Below, piece by piece: positions 7,410-16,153 of a stretch of 64,000 bases of DNA. A model generated the notes under the pieces. The model ran no database searches and was not told the origin of the DNA. It saw only the letters and a program-made list of their open reading frames with translations. Position 1 is the stretch's first letter, and every line of letters begins with the position of its first letter. The position numbers were made by a program, and so were the translations under genes. This DNA comes from CAVPDA01 sp963702495. Its GTDB lineage: Bacteria > Pseudomonadota > Gammaproteobacteria > Burkholderiales > Rhodocyclaceae. The stretch spans positions 92,432 through 156,431 of the forward strand of contig CAVPDA010000015.1 of NCBI GenBank assembly GCA_963702495.1, in the 5' to 3' direction.

Positions 7410-9947
7410 ATGAGCAACTTCATAGTGCGAAAGGTGGCAGTGCTGGGCGCCGGCGTGATGGGGGCGCAGATCGCTGCACACTGCGCCAATGCCGACGTGC
7501 CGGTGATCCTGTTCGATCTCGCGGCAAAGGAAGGCGCGCCGGAGCGCGGAGCAGGGGCCCCGCGCAGCGGGGATGCGACCGCGGAGGCACGGGTCAAGAC
7601 CGCGGAATTGACCGGCACGCCTCCGCCCGCTTCCGGGTCGCACCTACCGGCTACGCCGGCAGGCACTGCTCCGCCGTCCGCGGTCGACCCGAACGGCATC
7701 GTGAAACGAGCGCTGGACGGCTTGAAGAAGCTCGAGCCGGCGCCGCTGGCGGCGAAGGAGCGGGTCGCCTACATCGACGCCGCCAACTACGAGCAGCACC
7801 TCGAACTGTTGCGCGGCTGCGATCTCATCATCGAGGCCATCGCCGAGAAGATGGAATGGAAGCGCGACCTCTACCACAAGGTCGCGCCGTACGTGGCCGA
7901 GGGCGCGATCTTCGCCAGCAATACCTCCGGCCTGTCGATCAACGCCCTGGGCGAGGCCATGCCGGAGCGGCTTCGCAGCCGCTTCTGCGGCATCCACTTC
8001 TTCAACCCGCCGCGCTACATGCATCTGGTGGAACTGATTCCGTGCGCGGCGACGAATCCCCAACTGCTCGACGACCTCGAAACCTTCCTCACCACGACCC
8101 TGGGCAAGGGCGTGGTGCGGGCCTTCGACACGCCGAACTTCATCGCCAACCGGGTCGGCGTGTTCTCCATCCTGGCGGTGGTCCATCACACCGAGCGCCT
8201 CGGACTGGGCTTCGATCTGGTGGACGCCCTGACCGGTCCCGGCATCGGCCGGCCGAAGAGCGCCACCTACCGCACCGCGGACGTGGTCGGCCTAGACACC
8301 ATGGCCCACGTCATCAAGACCATGCAGGACACGCTGCCGGAGGACCCGTGGCACAAGTACTACGGCGTTCCCGCATGGCTCTCGGCGCTGATCGGCAAGG
8401 GCGCACTGGGACAGAAGACCCGCGCCGGCATCTACCGCAAGGACGGCAAGGAGATCAAGGTGCTCGACCTTGCCAAGCAGGACTACGTTCCCTCGGCGGC
8501 CCAGGTCGATGCCGAGGTGCAGGCCATCCTCAAGCTCAAGAATCCGGCGGAGAAATTCGCCAAGCTGCGCGCCCATGCTTCTCCCCAGGCGCAGTTCCTG
8601 TGGGCGATCTTTCGCGACGTGTTCCACTACTGCGCCTGCCATCTGGGCGACATCGCCGACAACGCGCGCGATGTGGACTTCGCCATGCGCTGGGGCTTCG
8701 GCTGGAGCCAGGGACCGTTCGAGACCTGGCAGGCCGCCGGCTGGATCGACACCGCCAACGCCATCCAGGCCGACCTCGAGGCCGGCAGGGCGATGAGCGA
8801 CACGCCGCTGCCGGATTGGGTTTTCGACGGGCGCCACGGGGTGCACGCACCCCAGGGCTCCTGGTCGGCCAGTGCGAACGAACTCAAGGCGCGCTCCACG
8901 CTGGCGGTCTACAAGCGCCAGCATTTTCCCGAGCACGTCCTGGGCGAGCGGCTCGACGCCGGCAGCACGGTGTTCGAGAACGACGCCGTGCGCTTCTGGA
9001 ATACCAGCGACTACTTCGGGCGCGAGATCGCCATCCTCTCCTTCAAGAGCAAGATGTGCGCGATCGGCCCCGACGTGGTCGAGGGCGTGATCGAAGCGGT
9101 GGCCCGTGCCGAGGCCGATTACCGGGGTATGGTGATCTGGCAGCCGAAGGCGCCGTTCTCCGTCGGCGCCAATCTCCAGGCCCTGGCTCCGGCGCTCGCC
9201 GCCGGTGATTTCGCCGCTCTCGAGAAGGCCGTGGCACGCTTCCAGGCGATGTCGCACGCCATCAAGTACGCCCAGATTCCGGTGGTGGCCGCGGTCAACG
9301 GCATGGCCTTGGGCGGGGGGTGCGAACTGGTGATGCACTGCGCGCGCAACGTGGCGGCGCTGGAGTCGTACATCGGTCTGGTGGAGGCGGGCGTCGGCCT
9401 GATCCCGGCGGGCGGCGGCTGCAAGGAATTCGCCCTGCGCGCATCCCGGGCGGCGGTGCGCACCACCAACAACGATCCGTTCCCGTTCCTCACCGGCCCG
9501 TTCCAGACCATCGCCATGGCCAACGTGTCGAAGAGTGCGCTGGAGGCGAAGGAACTCGGCTTCCTGCGCGAATCGGACCGGGTCGTGTTCAATTCCCATG
9601 AAGCGTTGTACGTCGCGCAGCAGACTGCCCGCGCCCTGGCGGAGGCCGGCTATCGCCCGCGGCTGGCGCCGCGTGCGATCAAGGTTGCCGGCCGCAGCGG
9701 CATCGCCACCCTGGAGCTGATGCTGGCCAACATGAAGGGGGGCGGCATGATCTCGGCCCACGATTACCGCGTGGCCAAGGCGGCCGCCACCGCGCTGTGC
9801 GGCGGCGACGTGGAGACCGGTACGCTGGTGAACGAGGACTGGCTGCTGGCGGTCGAACGGCAGCAGTTCGTCGCTCTGCTCAAGACGCCCGAAACCCAGG
9901 CCCGCATCCAGCACATGCTGGAGACCGGCAAGCCCTTGCGCAACTGA
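7410..9947 (+). CDS. 3-hydroxyacyl-CoA dehydrogenase / enoyl-CoA hydratase, FadN-type order, with internal insertion
   Basis: A bifunctional enzyme of 845 residues with the dehydrogenase first (VAVLGAGVMGAQIA near residue 9; catalytic-histidine motif GIHFFNPPRYMHLVELI). The crotonase domain is C-terminal (FSVGANLQAL; NGMALGGGCELVMH; EAGVGLIPAGGG). This order is that of Bacillus FadN, not FadB/FadJ. ATG at 7410 follows AGGAGG; the in-frame extension to 7314 has no support. Residues about 43-92 (APERGAG to PPSAVD) have no counterpart that I know in the family: they are low-complexity, proline/alanine-rich, and interrupt the Rossmann fold just after VILFDLAAKEG. At DNA level this segment holds GACCGCGGA twice (7577, 7598) and TCCGCGGTC once (7677), so it looks like a palindromic repeat inserted in frame. 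It is followed by its probable thiolase partner at 10000. Confidence 0.9.
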   Translation: MSNFIVRKVAVLGAGVMGAQIAAHCANADVPVILFDLAAKEGAPERGAGAPRSGDATAEARVKTAELTGTPPPASGSHLPATPAGTAPPSAVDPNGIVKRALDGLKKLEPAPLAAKERVAYIDAANYEQHLELLRGCDLIIEAIAEKMEWKRDLYHKVAPYVAEGAIFASNTSGLSINALGEAMPERLRSRFCGIHFFNPPRYMHLVELIPCAATNPQLLDDLETFLTTTLGKGVVRAFDTPNFIANRVGVFSILAVVHHTERLGLGFDLVDALTGPGIGRPKSATYRTADVVGLDTMAHVIKTMQDTLPEDPWHKYYGVPAWLSALIGKGALGQKTRAGIYRKDGKEIKVLDLAKQDYVPSAAQVDAEVQAILKLKNPAEKFAKLRAHASPQAQFLWAIFRDVFHYCACHLGDIADNARDVDFAMRWGFGWSQGPFETWQAAGWIDTANAIQADLEAGRAMSDTPLPDWVFDGRHGVHAPQGSWSASANELKARSTLAVYKRQHFPEHVLGERLDAGSTVFENDAVRFWNTSDYFGREIAILSFKSKMCAIGPDVVEGVIEAVARAEADYRGMVIWQPKAPFSVGANLQALAPALAAGDFAALEKAVARFQAMSHAIKYAQIPVVAAVNGMALGGGCELVMHCARNVAALESYIGLVEAGVGLIPAGGGCKEFALRASRAAVRTTNNDPFPFLTGPFQTIAMANVSKSALEAKELGFLRESDRVVFNSHEALYVAQQTARALAEAGYRPRLAPRAIKVAGRSGIATLELMLANMKGGGMISAHDYRVAKAAATALCGGDVETGTLVNEDWLLAVERQQFVALLKTPETQARIQHMLETGKPLRN

Positions 9948-9999
9948 ACCGCTCTCACGTGCCCCGATCGGTAACGTGTTTGAACTAGGAGTTCGAAAC

Positions 10000-11200
10000 A
10001 TGACCAAGCAAATCCAGGACGCCTACATCGTGGCCGCCACGCGCACGCCGGTGGGCAAGGTGCGCGGCGCGTTCAGGACCACCCGTCCCGACGACCTGCT
10101 GGCGCACGTGCTCAAGGCGGTGCTGGCGCAGGCGCCGGGGCTCGATCCGGCGCTGATCGGCGATGTCATCGTCGGCTGCGCCATCCCCGAAGCCGAGCAG
10201 GGCATCAACGTCGCCCGCGTCGGCTTGCTGCTCGCCGGCCTGCCGCAGAGCGTGCCCGGCATGACCATCAACCGCTTCTGCTCCTCCGGCCTGCAGGCGG
10301 TGGCGCTCGCCGCCGACCGCATCCGGCTGGGCGAGGCGGACGTCATGATCGCCGCCGGCACCGAGACCATGAGCCTGATGCCGCAGATGATGGGCAACAA
10401 GATCTCCATCAATCCGGCGGTGTTCGAGAAGCAGGAGAACTACGGCATCGCCTACGGCATGGGCCTCACCGCCGAGAACGTGGCGCAGCAGTGGAAAGTG
10501 TCGCGCGAGGACCAGGATGCCTTCGCGCTGGCCAGCCACCAGAAGGCGACGGCGGCCGTGGCCGGAGGCAAATTCAAGGCCGAGATCACGCCCTTCCTGG
10601 TGCGCTCGCACCTGCCGGCCGCCGACGGCACGGTGCGCATCGTGGACAGGCTGGTGGAGAACGACGAAGGGCCGCGCCCGGATTCCAGCCTCGAAGGCCT
10701 CGCCAAGCTGCGGCCGGTATTCGCCGCGCGCGGTTCGGTCACCGCCGGCAACAGCTCGCAGATGTCCGACGGCGCCGGCGCCGTGCTGGTGGTGAGCGAA
10801 AAGGCGCTGCAGCAGTTCGACCTCAACCCCATCGCGCGCTTCGCCGGCTACGCGGTGGCGGGGGTGGCGCCGGAGGTGATGGGCATCGGCCCGGTGGAGG
10901 CGATTCCGCGCGTGCTCGCGCTGGCCGGCATCAAGCAGGAGCAGGTGGACTGGATCGAGCTGAACGAAGCCTTTGCCGCCCAGGCGCTGGCGGTGCAGCG
11001 CACCCTCGACCTCGATCCGGCGAAGCTCAACCCGCTCGGCGGCGCCATCGCGCTTGGGCCATCCGCTGGGCGCGACCGGGGCCATCCGCACCGCCACCGT
11101 CATGTCGGCGATGCAGCGGGAGAAGTTCAAGTACGCTATGGTGACGATGTGCATCGGCACCGGCATGGGTGCGGCGGGGTTGTTCGAGTCGGTGCTGTAG
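10000..11200 (+). CDS. fadA: Acetyl-CoA C-acyltransferase (FadA-like thiolase), frameshifted by one extra G
   Basis: Thiolase partner of the upstream FadN-type enzyme. The catalytic cysteine is in NRFCSSGLQ (Cys94), and NEAFAAQ is present near residue 325. The frame breaks inside the catalytic-histidine motif: at 11056-11058 the sequence has GGG where two G would give ALGHPLGATGA. In the shifted frame the protein continues through MSAMQREKFKYAMVTMCIG, with the second active-site cysteine in CIGTGMG, to a stop at 11198-11200. Removing one G gives 399 residues, the expected length. Read literally, the frame runs on to 11394 with nonsense sequence and no active-site histidine. AGGAG lies 9 bases before the ATG. 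An extra-base sequencing error is more likely than a true mutation. Confidence 0.88.
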
Positions 11201-11246
11201 GTCTCAGCGAAGGAACGCGCAGGCGAACGCCGGGTTTCGGGGATTT

Positions 11247-11308
11247 ACAAGGGGGCTTGCCCCCTTGTTCCTTCACTCGGGGGATATACAAGGGGAATCT
11301 CCCCTTGT
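11247..11308. repeat. Two tandem ACAAGGGG hairpins
   Basis: Two perfect hairpins of the same design lie side by side. The first has ACAAGGGGG (11247-11255) facing CCCCCTTGT (11260-11268); the second has ACAAGGGG (11288-11295) facing CCCCTTGT (11301-11308). Loops are 4-5 bases and spacing is 41 bp. The bases before each (GGGGATTTAC, GGGGATATAC) also match. They fill the gap between thiolase and crotonase genes and may stabilise or end the mRNA, but no T-run follows. Confidence 0.7.
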
Positions 11309-11390
11309 TCGTACATGGCAGGTTTTCCGGCCGCAGGTTGCGCGGCAAGCCGGTTTGGTTTCGGCCCGGCCGGATTAAGGAGGTGATGGG

Positions 11391-12191
11391 ATGAACGACA
11401 CCGTGTTGGTGGACATCCGCGACGGCGTGGCCACGCTGACGCTCAACCGTCCCCAGGCGCTGAATGCGCTGTCGGTGGAGATGATGCAGGCGCTGCGGCT
11501 CGGTGCCGAGCGCGTCGTCGCCGATACGGCGGTGCAGGTGATCGTCATCCGGGGCGCCGGCGAGCATTTCATGGCCGGCGGCGACATCAAAGACTTCCAC
11601 GCCCACCTCAGGCTCGACCCGCCGGCGCGTCTGCAGGCCTTCCAGGCAATGATCGAGCAGTGGATCAATCCCACCGTGCTGGCGCTGCGCCGGGCCCACC
11701 AGCCGGTGATCGGCGCCGTGTGCGGAGCGTGCGCCGGTTTCGGGCTGTCCCTGATGCTCGGCTGCGACCTGGCGCTGGCCGCCGACAACGCCTACTTCGC
11801 CACCGCCTATGCCCACATCGCCCTGTCGCCGGACGGCGGCGGCACCTGGTTCCTGCCGCGCATCGTCGGGCAGCGCAAGGCTGCCGAACTGCTCCTCCTT
11901 TCCGAGCGCGTCAATGCCCAACAGGCCCTGGAACTGGGCCTGATCAACCGCATCGTGCCTCTGGCGGATCTCGAGGCCGAAACGGCAAGGCTGGCCGAGC
12001 GTCTGAAGAACGGTCCGCGCCATGCCTATGGCGAGATGAAGCGCCTCCTCGCCGGTTCCGCGGACCGCACGCTGGCCGATCAACTGCAGGCGGAAGCCGG
12101 CGGCTTCGCCCGCTGCGCTGCGACCATGGATTTCGACGAGGGCATCCGCGCCTTCCTCGAAAAGCGCAAGCCTACTTTTTCCGGCAGATAA
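11391..12191 (+). CDS. Enoyl-CoA hydratase/isomerase family protein
   Basis: A 266-residue single-domain crotonase. Oxyanion-hole motifs are HFMAGGDIKDF (about residues 60-70) and CGACAGFGLSLMLGCDLALA. The catalytic-loop segment LSPDGGGTWFLPRIVG resembles PaaG-type isomerases more than classical hydratases, which carry glutamates here; exact reaction is therefore uncertain. A near-consensus AAGGAGGTGAT lies 5-15 bases upstream of the ATG at 11391, so translation should be strong. It is the last gene of the beta-oxidation block and may handle double-bond isomers of unsaturated acyl-CoA. Confidence 0.88.
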   Translation: MNDTVLVDIRDGVATLTLNRPQALNALSVEMMQALRLGAERVVADTAVQVIVIRGAGEHFMAGGDIKDFHAHLRLDPPARLQAFQAMIEQWINPTVLALRRAHQPVIGAVCGACAGFGLSLMLGCDLALAADNAYFATAYAHIALSPDGGGTWFLPRIVGQRKAAELLLLSERVNAQQALELGLINRIVPLADLEAETARLAERLKNGPRHAYGEMKRLLAGSADRTLADQLQAEAGGFARCAATMDFDEGIRAFLEKRKPTFSGR

Positions 12192-12336
12192 GCTTTACCC
12201 ACGGCGGACCGTTCGTCCGCCGTATCCATTGCGCGATGTCATGGACATTGCGGCGTCGCGGTTTGCTACGTTGATTGGCGCGTTGCACGGGCCTCCCCGT
12301 GCGTTCGCCAAGGTGCCCGGCGAGAAAGGCGACCCA

Positions 12337-13810
12337 ATGGACAGGATAGGACTCAAGCTGCTTGCATCCCTGCTTGCGCTGTCGCTTGCCGATCCGACGC
12401 TCGCCACATGCTACGAATGGGTCGATGAGGAGGGCGTCGTGCACCTCGGCGACCAGCCTCCGCCAGCAGGCCGGCCGGTCATCGAGCACAGGGAGCAGCA
12501 GGCAGCCGGTCCGGACGGCGGGGTAAAGCTCAGTTCGGAGGACGCGTCGGCTTTGGAGGAGGCAGGGGCGGCGTTCCTGGCCGGAAACGACGTCAAGGCC
12601 TACGACCTGTTGCGGCCGCTGGCCGAGCGGGGCTTCGCCCGGGCCGAGAACGGGCTCGGGCTCGATCTACAGCCGGGGCAAGGCGGTCGAGCGCGATCTG
12701 GGGAAGGCGTTCTACTGGCATATGAGGGCGGCGGAGAAGGGCTACGACAAGGGGCAGTTCGATGTCGGACTGATGTATGCCGACGGCGTGGGCGTAGCGA
12801 AAGACAGCGCGAAAGCCGTGATGTGGCTGTGCAAGGCTGCCGACCAGGGGTTTGCGCAAGCCCAGTATTCGCTCGGCGCGATGTATGCCAACGGCGAGGG
12901 GATCAAGCAGGACTACCTGCGCGCTGCGGACTGGTACCGCAAGGCGGCCGAACAGGGGCTGCGCGAGGCCCAGTATTCGCTGGGATTCATGTACCAGGCC
13001 GGCCAGGGCCTGGCGCAGGACCGGGACCAGGCTGCGCACTGGCTGGAGTTGGCCGCCGCTCAGGGCGAGGTCAGGGCCCTGACCCTGCTGAATCGCATGG
13101 CGACGGCGGGTGAAGGCCGACAGCACGCCCCCGGGGACACCGCTTCGGACGCAGCGCCAGCGGACCGCGGCAAACTTGTGGTCGTGATTGGAGACGACGC
13201 GTGCCGGGATGCAGACCCCGGCGCATCTGCCGCGAACCTGGCCAAGTGCTATGCCTGGGTGGAAAAGGCTATCAAGCTACTGCGTTTCGCCAAAAACGGG
13301 GATACCGTGTCAATGCTAAGCGGCTTGAGTGTTGGCCGGGGCAATGTCAATCAGGTCCGGACAGTGCTGACACAGCAATTGTCCGATTACGGCGTCGCTA
13401 TATCCAAGAGAGGCTATCAGCGCATTGCTGGAACGTATCGGGCAGAGGCCGCGCCCTCATGCAAGCACATCCAGTCCGGGTTTGCGAGCCCGATAGCGGC
13501 CGGGGGCCTGGCCGAGCTCACCATTTTTCAGAGCGGATTCAATATCGAGATCCCGCATCAATTCGAGCACAGGGGAAGGTTGTCTCCGATTTCGATCCAC
13601 GGCGTAGTCGTCGACTCCGTTATCGCTTTCTATGACCAAGATAACTCGGAGTTCGGGTTTGTCGGAGAGATCGCGAACGGGACGATCACACTCCGGCCGG
13701 ACACGGACGCAGTACTGAAGGCATGGCCGCGCTGGGCCAATCCGCCGAGCGCAGCGGACCTCTCCGCCTGCGCAATTTCGCTGCAGCGCAATCCCGCATC
13801 TCAACGATAA
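12337..13810 (+). CDS. Secreted Sel1/TPR-repeat protein, frameshifted by one extra base
   Basis: The N-terminus (MDRIGLKLLASLLALSLA) is a signal peptide followed by CYEWVDEEGVVHLGDQPPP, a DUF4124-like segment. Residues about 95-250 form Sel1-type repeats of the AQYSLGAMYANGEGI / AADWYRKAAEQG pattern, a scaffold for protein contacts. The frame breaks near 12661: without the extra C after GGG the protein reads NGLGSIYSRGKAVERDLGKAF and joins the second reading frame perfectly, giving 490 residues. The remaining C-terminal 220 residues (from KLVVVIGDD) match no family I recognise and are encoded by less GC-rich DNA. It is probably a periplasmic protein of unknown partner. The start at 12337 was chosen for its signal peptide. 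Confidence 0.75.
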
Positions 13811-13828
13811 GGCGGCAACCATCAGATA

Positions 13829-13848
13829 CCGGAGGCTATCGCCTCCGG
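13829..13848. terminator. Hairpin between convergent genes
   Basis: An 8-bp perfect stem, CCGGAGGC (13829-13836) and GCCTCCGG (13841-13848), with loop TATC. It lies between the convergent stop codons of the Sel1 protein and the DUF218 gene. No T-run follows on either strand, so terminator function is inferred from position. Confidence 0.5.
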
Positions 13849-13856
13849 ACAGGGCG

Positions 13857-14615
13857 TCAGCCCCCGAAACCCAGCCTGCGGGCCAGCAGCCCGACCCACT
13901 CGTGGACCGCATACCACCCGGCATAGGCGGTGCTGGCATTTGGAAACTCGTTCAGCATCGTCCCGCGGGTGGCGGGACTGCGCAGGAACGCGGTCGGCGC
14001 GGGAATGGTCTCGATCCCCGCCGCCGCGAATTCCGCCTGCGCCCGCCGCATGTGCACGGCGTGGGTGACCAGCACGACGCGCCGTACGCCGGACTGCTTC
14101 AGGATCTGTGCCGAGAATCCCGCGTTTTCCCGCGTGTCGCGCGAGGCCGATTCCGTCCAGCGCACGGGGACATGGAAATCCCGTTCCAGCGCGTCGCGCA
14201 TCAGCAGAGCCTCGGGCGTGCCGGCGTTGAGCACGGTGCCGCCCGTCACCAGCACCGGCAGGCCGGTCTGGCGCGCCAGTCGGGCGCCGTAACGCACCCG
14301 TTCGAGCGTCAGCCGGTTCAGCGTTTCGCCGCCATATTCGGGCGCGTTGCGCCGCCTGCCGCCGGCCAGGATGACGAGGGCCTGGGCATCGCGGGCAGCC
14401 GCCGGGTCGAAAACCGGGTAGTCCTCCAGCGGCGCCAGCAGCAGATCGACGCTCGCCGGCAGGGTCAGGAGGACGGATAGGACCAGGCCGGTCCAGGCCA
14501 GGGTCCGGCCCAGCCGCGGGCGTCGCCGGAGCAGCAACAGCCCGATCGCCGCCAGCAGCAACGGACCGAGCGGCGGCAGCAGCAGCGCCGCGAGCAGTTT
14601 CTTGATGATGAACAT
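13857..14615 (-). CDS. DUF218 (YdcF/ElyC-like) membrane protein
   Basis: A 252-residue inner-membrane protein with two N-terminal hydrophobic segments (about residues 5-28 and 38-56) and a DUF218 domain. Domain signatures include ALVILAGGRRRN, LERVRYGARLARQTGLPVLVTGG, SRDTRENAGFSAQIL (with the conserved T-x-EN) and VVLVTHAVHMRRAQ. E. coli ElyC, SanA and YdcF belong here; ElyC affects envelope integrity and enterobacterial common antigen. The substrate of this member is unknown. ATG at 14615; the next gene is divergent. Confidence 0.85.
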   Translation of the reverse strand: MFIIKKLLAALLLPPLGPLLLAAIGLLLLRRRPRLGRTLAWTGLVLSVLLTLPASVDLLLAPLEDYPVFDPAAARDAQALVILAGGRRRNAPEYGGETLNRLTLERVRYGARLARQTGLPVLVTGGTVLNAGTPEALLMRDALERDFHVPVRWTESASRDTRENAGFSAQILKQSGVRRVVLVTHAVHMRRAQAEFAAAGIETIPAPTAFLRSPATRGTMLNEFPNASTAYAGWYAVHEWVGLLARRLGFGG

Positions 14616-14822
14616 GGAGGATGAGTAAGCCGGAGCGGGCAGTGGAGCATTTACGATGGGGTTGCAGGCCAGTATTATCCCGGACAGTCCTCCCTTCCGC
14701 TTGCCATGTCCAACAGACCTTCGGCATCCTCCATCGCGCTACGCCGCCGGGCCGGGTCCGGTCTTCCTGCCGTCAGCCGCGGCGCGGTGGTTCCAGGCGG
14801 GCAATGAACAACTGATCGCAGC

Positions 14823-15224
14823 ATGGACCTCGCATCTTTCGCCGCCCGCATCGACTGGCCGGCCACCGCCCTGCTGGCGGCCGCGGCCCTGGCTCTCCTG
14901 TCGTGGCTGTGGCGTCGCCGCCGTTCCAGGGGCGCTGCGCCGTTGTCCGCGGCGGCGCCGGCCGCGAGGGCGGACTTGAGCGCCGAGGTGCAGGAATTGC
15001 GCCGGACGATGCAGGATGAGTTGGAGCTGTTGCGTGGGGATATGGCGGCGTTGCGCGATGAACTCGCGATGCTGAAGACCTCGCGCCCGATCGCGCCGCA
15101 ATACAGCGAGGCGCTCTCCCTCGCCGGCCGCGGCCTCAGCGAGCATCAGATCGCGGACCAATGCGGCATCAGCATAGGCGAGGCCGAACTGGTGCGGGCG
15201 CTGGGCCGGAAGCCGGGCAGCTGA
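14823..15224 (+). CDS. DUF2802 single-pass membrane protein
   Basis: A 133-residue protein. One membrane segment (about residues 13-30, ATALLAAAALALLSWLW) is followed by a basic stop-transfer stretch (RRRRSR). A coiled coil (about residues 50-85, EVQELRRTMQDELELLR) leads to a C-terminal helix-turn-helix-like motif (EALSLAGRGLSEHQIADQCG) diagnostic of DUF2802. Function is not known to me; the C-terminal motif looks like a degenerate HTH used for protein contacts. ATG at 14823 has no strong ribosome binding site. Confidence 0.75.
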   Translation: MDLASFAARIDWPATALLAAAALALLSWLWRRRRSRGAAPLSAAAPAARADLSAEVQELRRTMQDELELLRGDMAALRDELAMLKTSRPIAPQYSEALSLAGRGLSEHQIADQCGISIGEAELVRALGRKPGS

Positions 15225-15234
15225 ACCGGTTCTC

Positions 15235-15287
15235 GTAGGGCGGCCCGTGGCCGCCGGACCAGTCTTGGCGGGCATGGCCCGCCCTAC
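15235..15287. repeat. GTAGGGCGGC palindrome
   Basis: An imperfect palindrome: GTAGGGCGGCCCGTGGCCGCC (left arm, from 15235) faces GGCGGGCATGGCCCGCCCTAC (right arm, to 15287). It belongs to the family amplified at 5253-5453 and found again at 41199 and 54005. It lies between convergent genes. Confidence 0.7.
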
Positions 15288-15332
15288 CTGCTTGCGCGGT
15301 CGGGTATCCGGGCAAACCCGAGCGGCGCTACG

Positions 15333-15671
15333 CTACGCCCCCGGTTCCCCTTGCGCCAGGGTTTTCTCGATGCGCCGGGCGAAGACCGTCATTTCCTTCG
15401 CCGCCTGTTTGTCGCCCTTGCCTTCCGCCACCTCGATGCCCTTGCGGTAGGCGGCGAGGGCGTCCTGCGGCTGCCCGGCTTCGGCCAGGGCCTTGCCCAG
15501 CATCTTCCAGGCCGCCGAGTAGCCCGCATCCTTCTCCACCGCGGAGCGGAAGTATTCGGCGGCGCGCCCGGCGTCGCCCTCCTTCAGATACTCGTTGCCG
15601 AGGGAAAAGCGGAGCAGGGCGTTGTCCCGCGGTCCGCCGAGCAGCTTCTCCAGGTTCTCTCTCATGCCCAT
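15333..15671 (-). CDS. Small tetratricopeptide-repeat protein
   Basis: A protein of about 112 residues with two TPR units: NALLRFSLGNEYLKEGDAG / AAEYFRSAVEKDAGYSAAWKMLGKALAEAG and QPQDALAAYRKGIEVAEGKG. There is no signal peptide, so it is probably a cytoplasmic adaptor. The start is uncertain: ATG at 15671 (MGMRENLEKLLGG), 15665, or 15698 (MPTLEMERT); none has a convincing ribosome binding site, and 15671 agrees best with where the conserved part begins. Divergent from ridA. Confidence 0.7.
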   Translation of the reverse strand: MGMRENLEKLLGGPRDNALLRFSLGNEYLKEGDAGRAAEYFRSAVEKDAGYSAAWKMLGKALAEAGQPQDALAAYRKGIEVAEGKGDKQAAKEMTVFARRIEKTLAQGEPGA

Positions 15672-15762
15672 GGTCCGTTCCATCTCCAATGTCGGCATCG
15701 CCCCATCATCTTCGATTATCCGGGATAATTCACGTTCATCCGCAGCGGAAGAATTCGACTCC

Positions 15763-16143
15763 ATGAGCAGGAAAATCATCTCCACGCCGCATGCGCCGGC
15801 CGCCATCGGCACCTATTCCCAGGCGGTGCAGGCCGGCAATACCCTATACCTTTCCGGCCAGATCGGGCTCGACCCGGCCAGCATGCAACTGGTGGACGGC
15901 TTCGAGGCCCAGACGGTGCGGGTTTTCGAGAATCTCAAGGCGGTGGCCGAAGCCGCCGGGTCGTCGCTGGCAGACGCGGTCCGGGTGACGATCTACCTCA
16001 CCGATCTGGCCAACTTTCCCCAGCTGAACGAGATCATGGCGCGCTACTTCAGCCAGCCCTATCCGGCACGCGCCACGGTCGGCGTCGCGCAATTGCCCCG
16101 CGGTGCGCTGGTGGAGGTGGATGCGATCCTCGTCGCCGGATGA
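15763..16143 (+). CDS. ridA: RidA family reactive-intermediate deaminase
   Basis: A 126-residue YjgF/YER057c/UK114 protein that hydrolyses reactive enamine/imine intermediates such as 2-aminoacrylate to ketoacids. Signatures: HAPAAIGTYSQAVQAGNTLYLSGQIGLDP, NLKAVAEAAGSSLADAV and ARATVGVAQLPRGALVEVDAI, the last carrying the substrate-binding arginine (ARATV) and terminal glutamate (VEVDA). ATG at 15763 gives the normal family length; an upstream extension was rejected. The stop is 10 bases before recG, so the two are probably co-transcribed. Confidence 0.93.
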   Translation: MSRKIISTPHAPAAIGTYSQAVQAGNTLYLSGQIGLDPASMQLVDGFEAQTVRVFENLKAVAEAAGSSLADAVRVTIYLTDLANFPQLNEIMARYFSQPYPARATVGVAQLPRGALVEVDAILVAG

Positions 16144-16153
16144 GGCGTTCGGT

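Noticed and set aside
10000..11200. Treating the frameshifted thiolase, uvrA and others as pseudogenes
   Set aside because: No other decay is visible in them, each needs only one base removed, and all six shifts have the same sign.
9976..11394. A literal 472-residue thiolase
   Set aside because: The last 110 residues are the wrong frame; the active-site histidine and second cysteine motifs are in the shifted frame ending at 11200.
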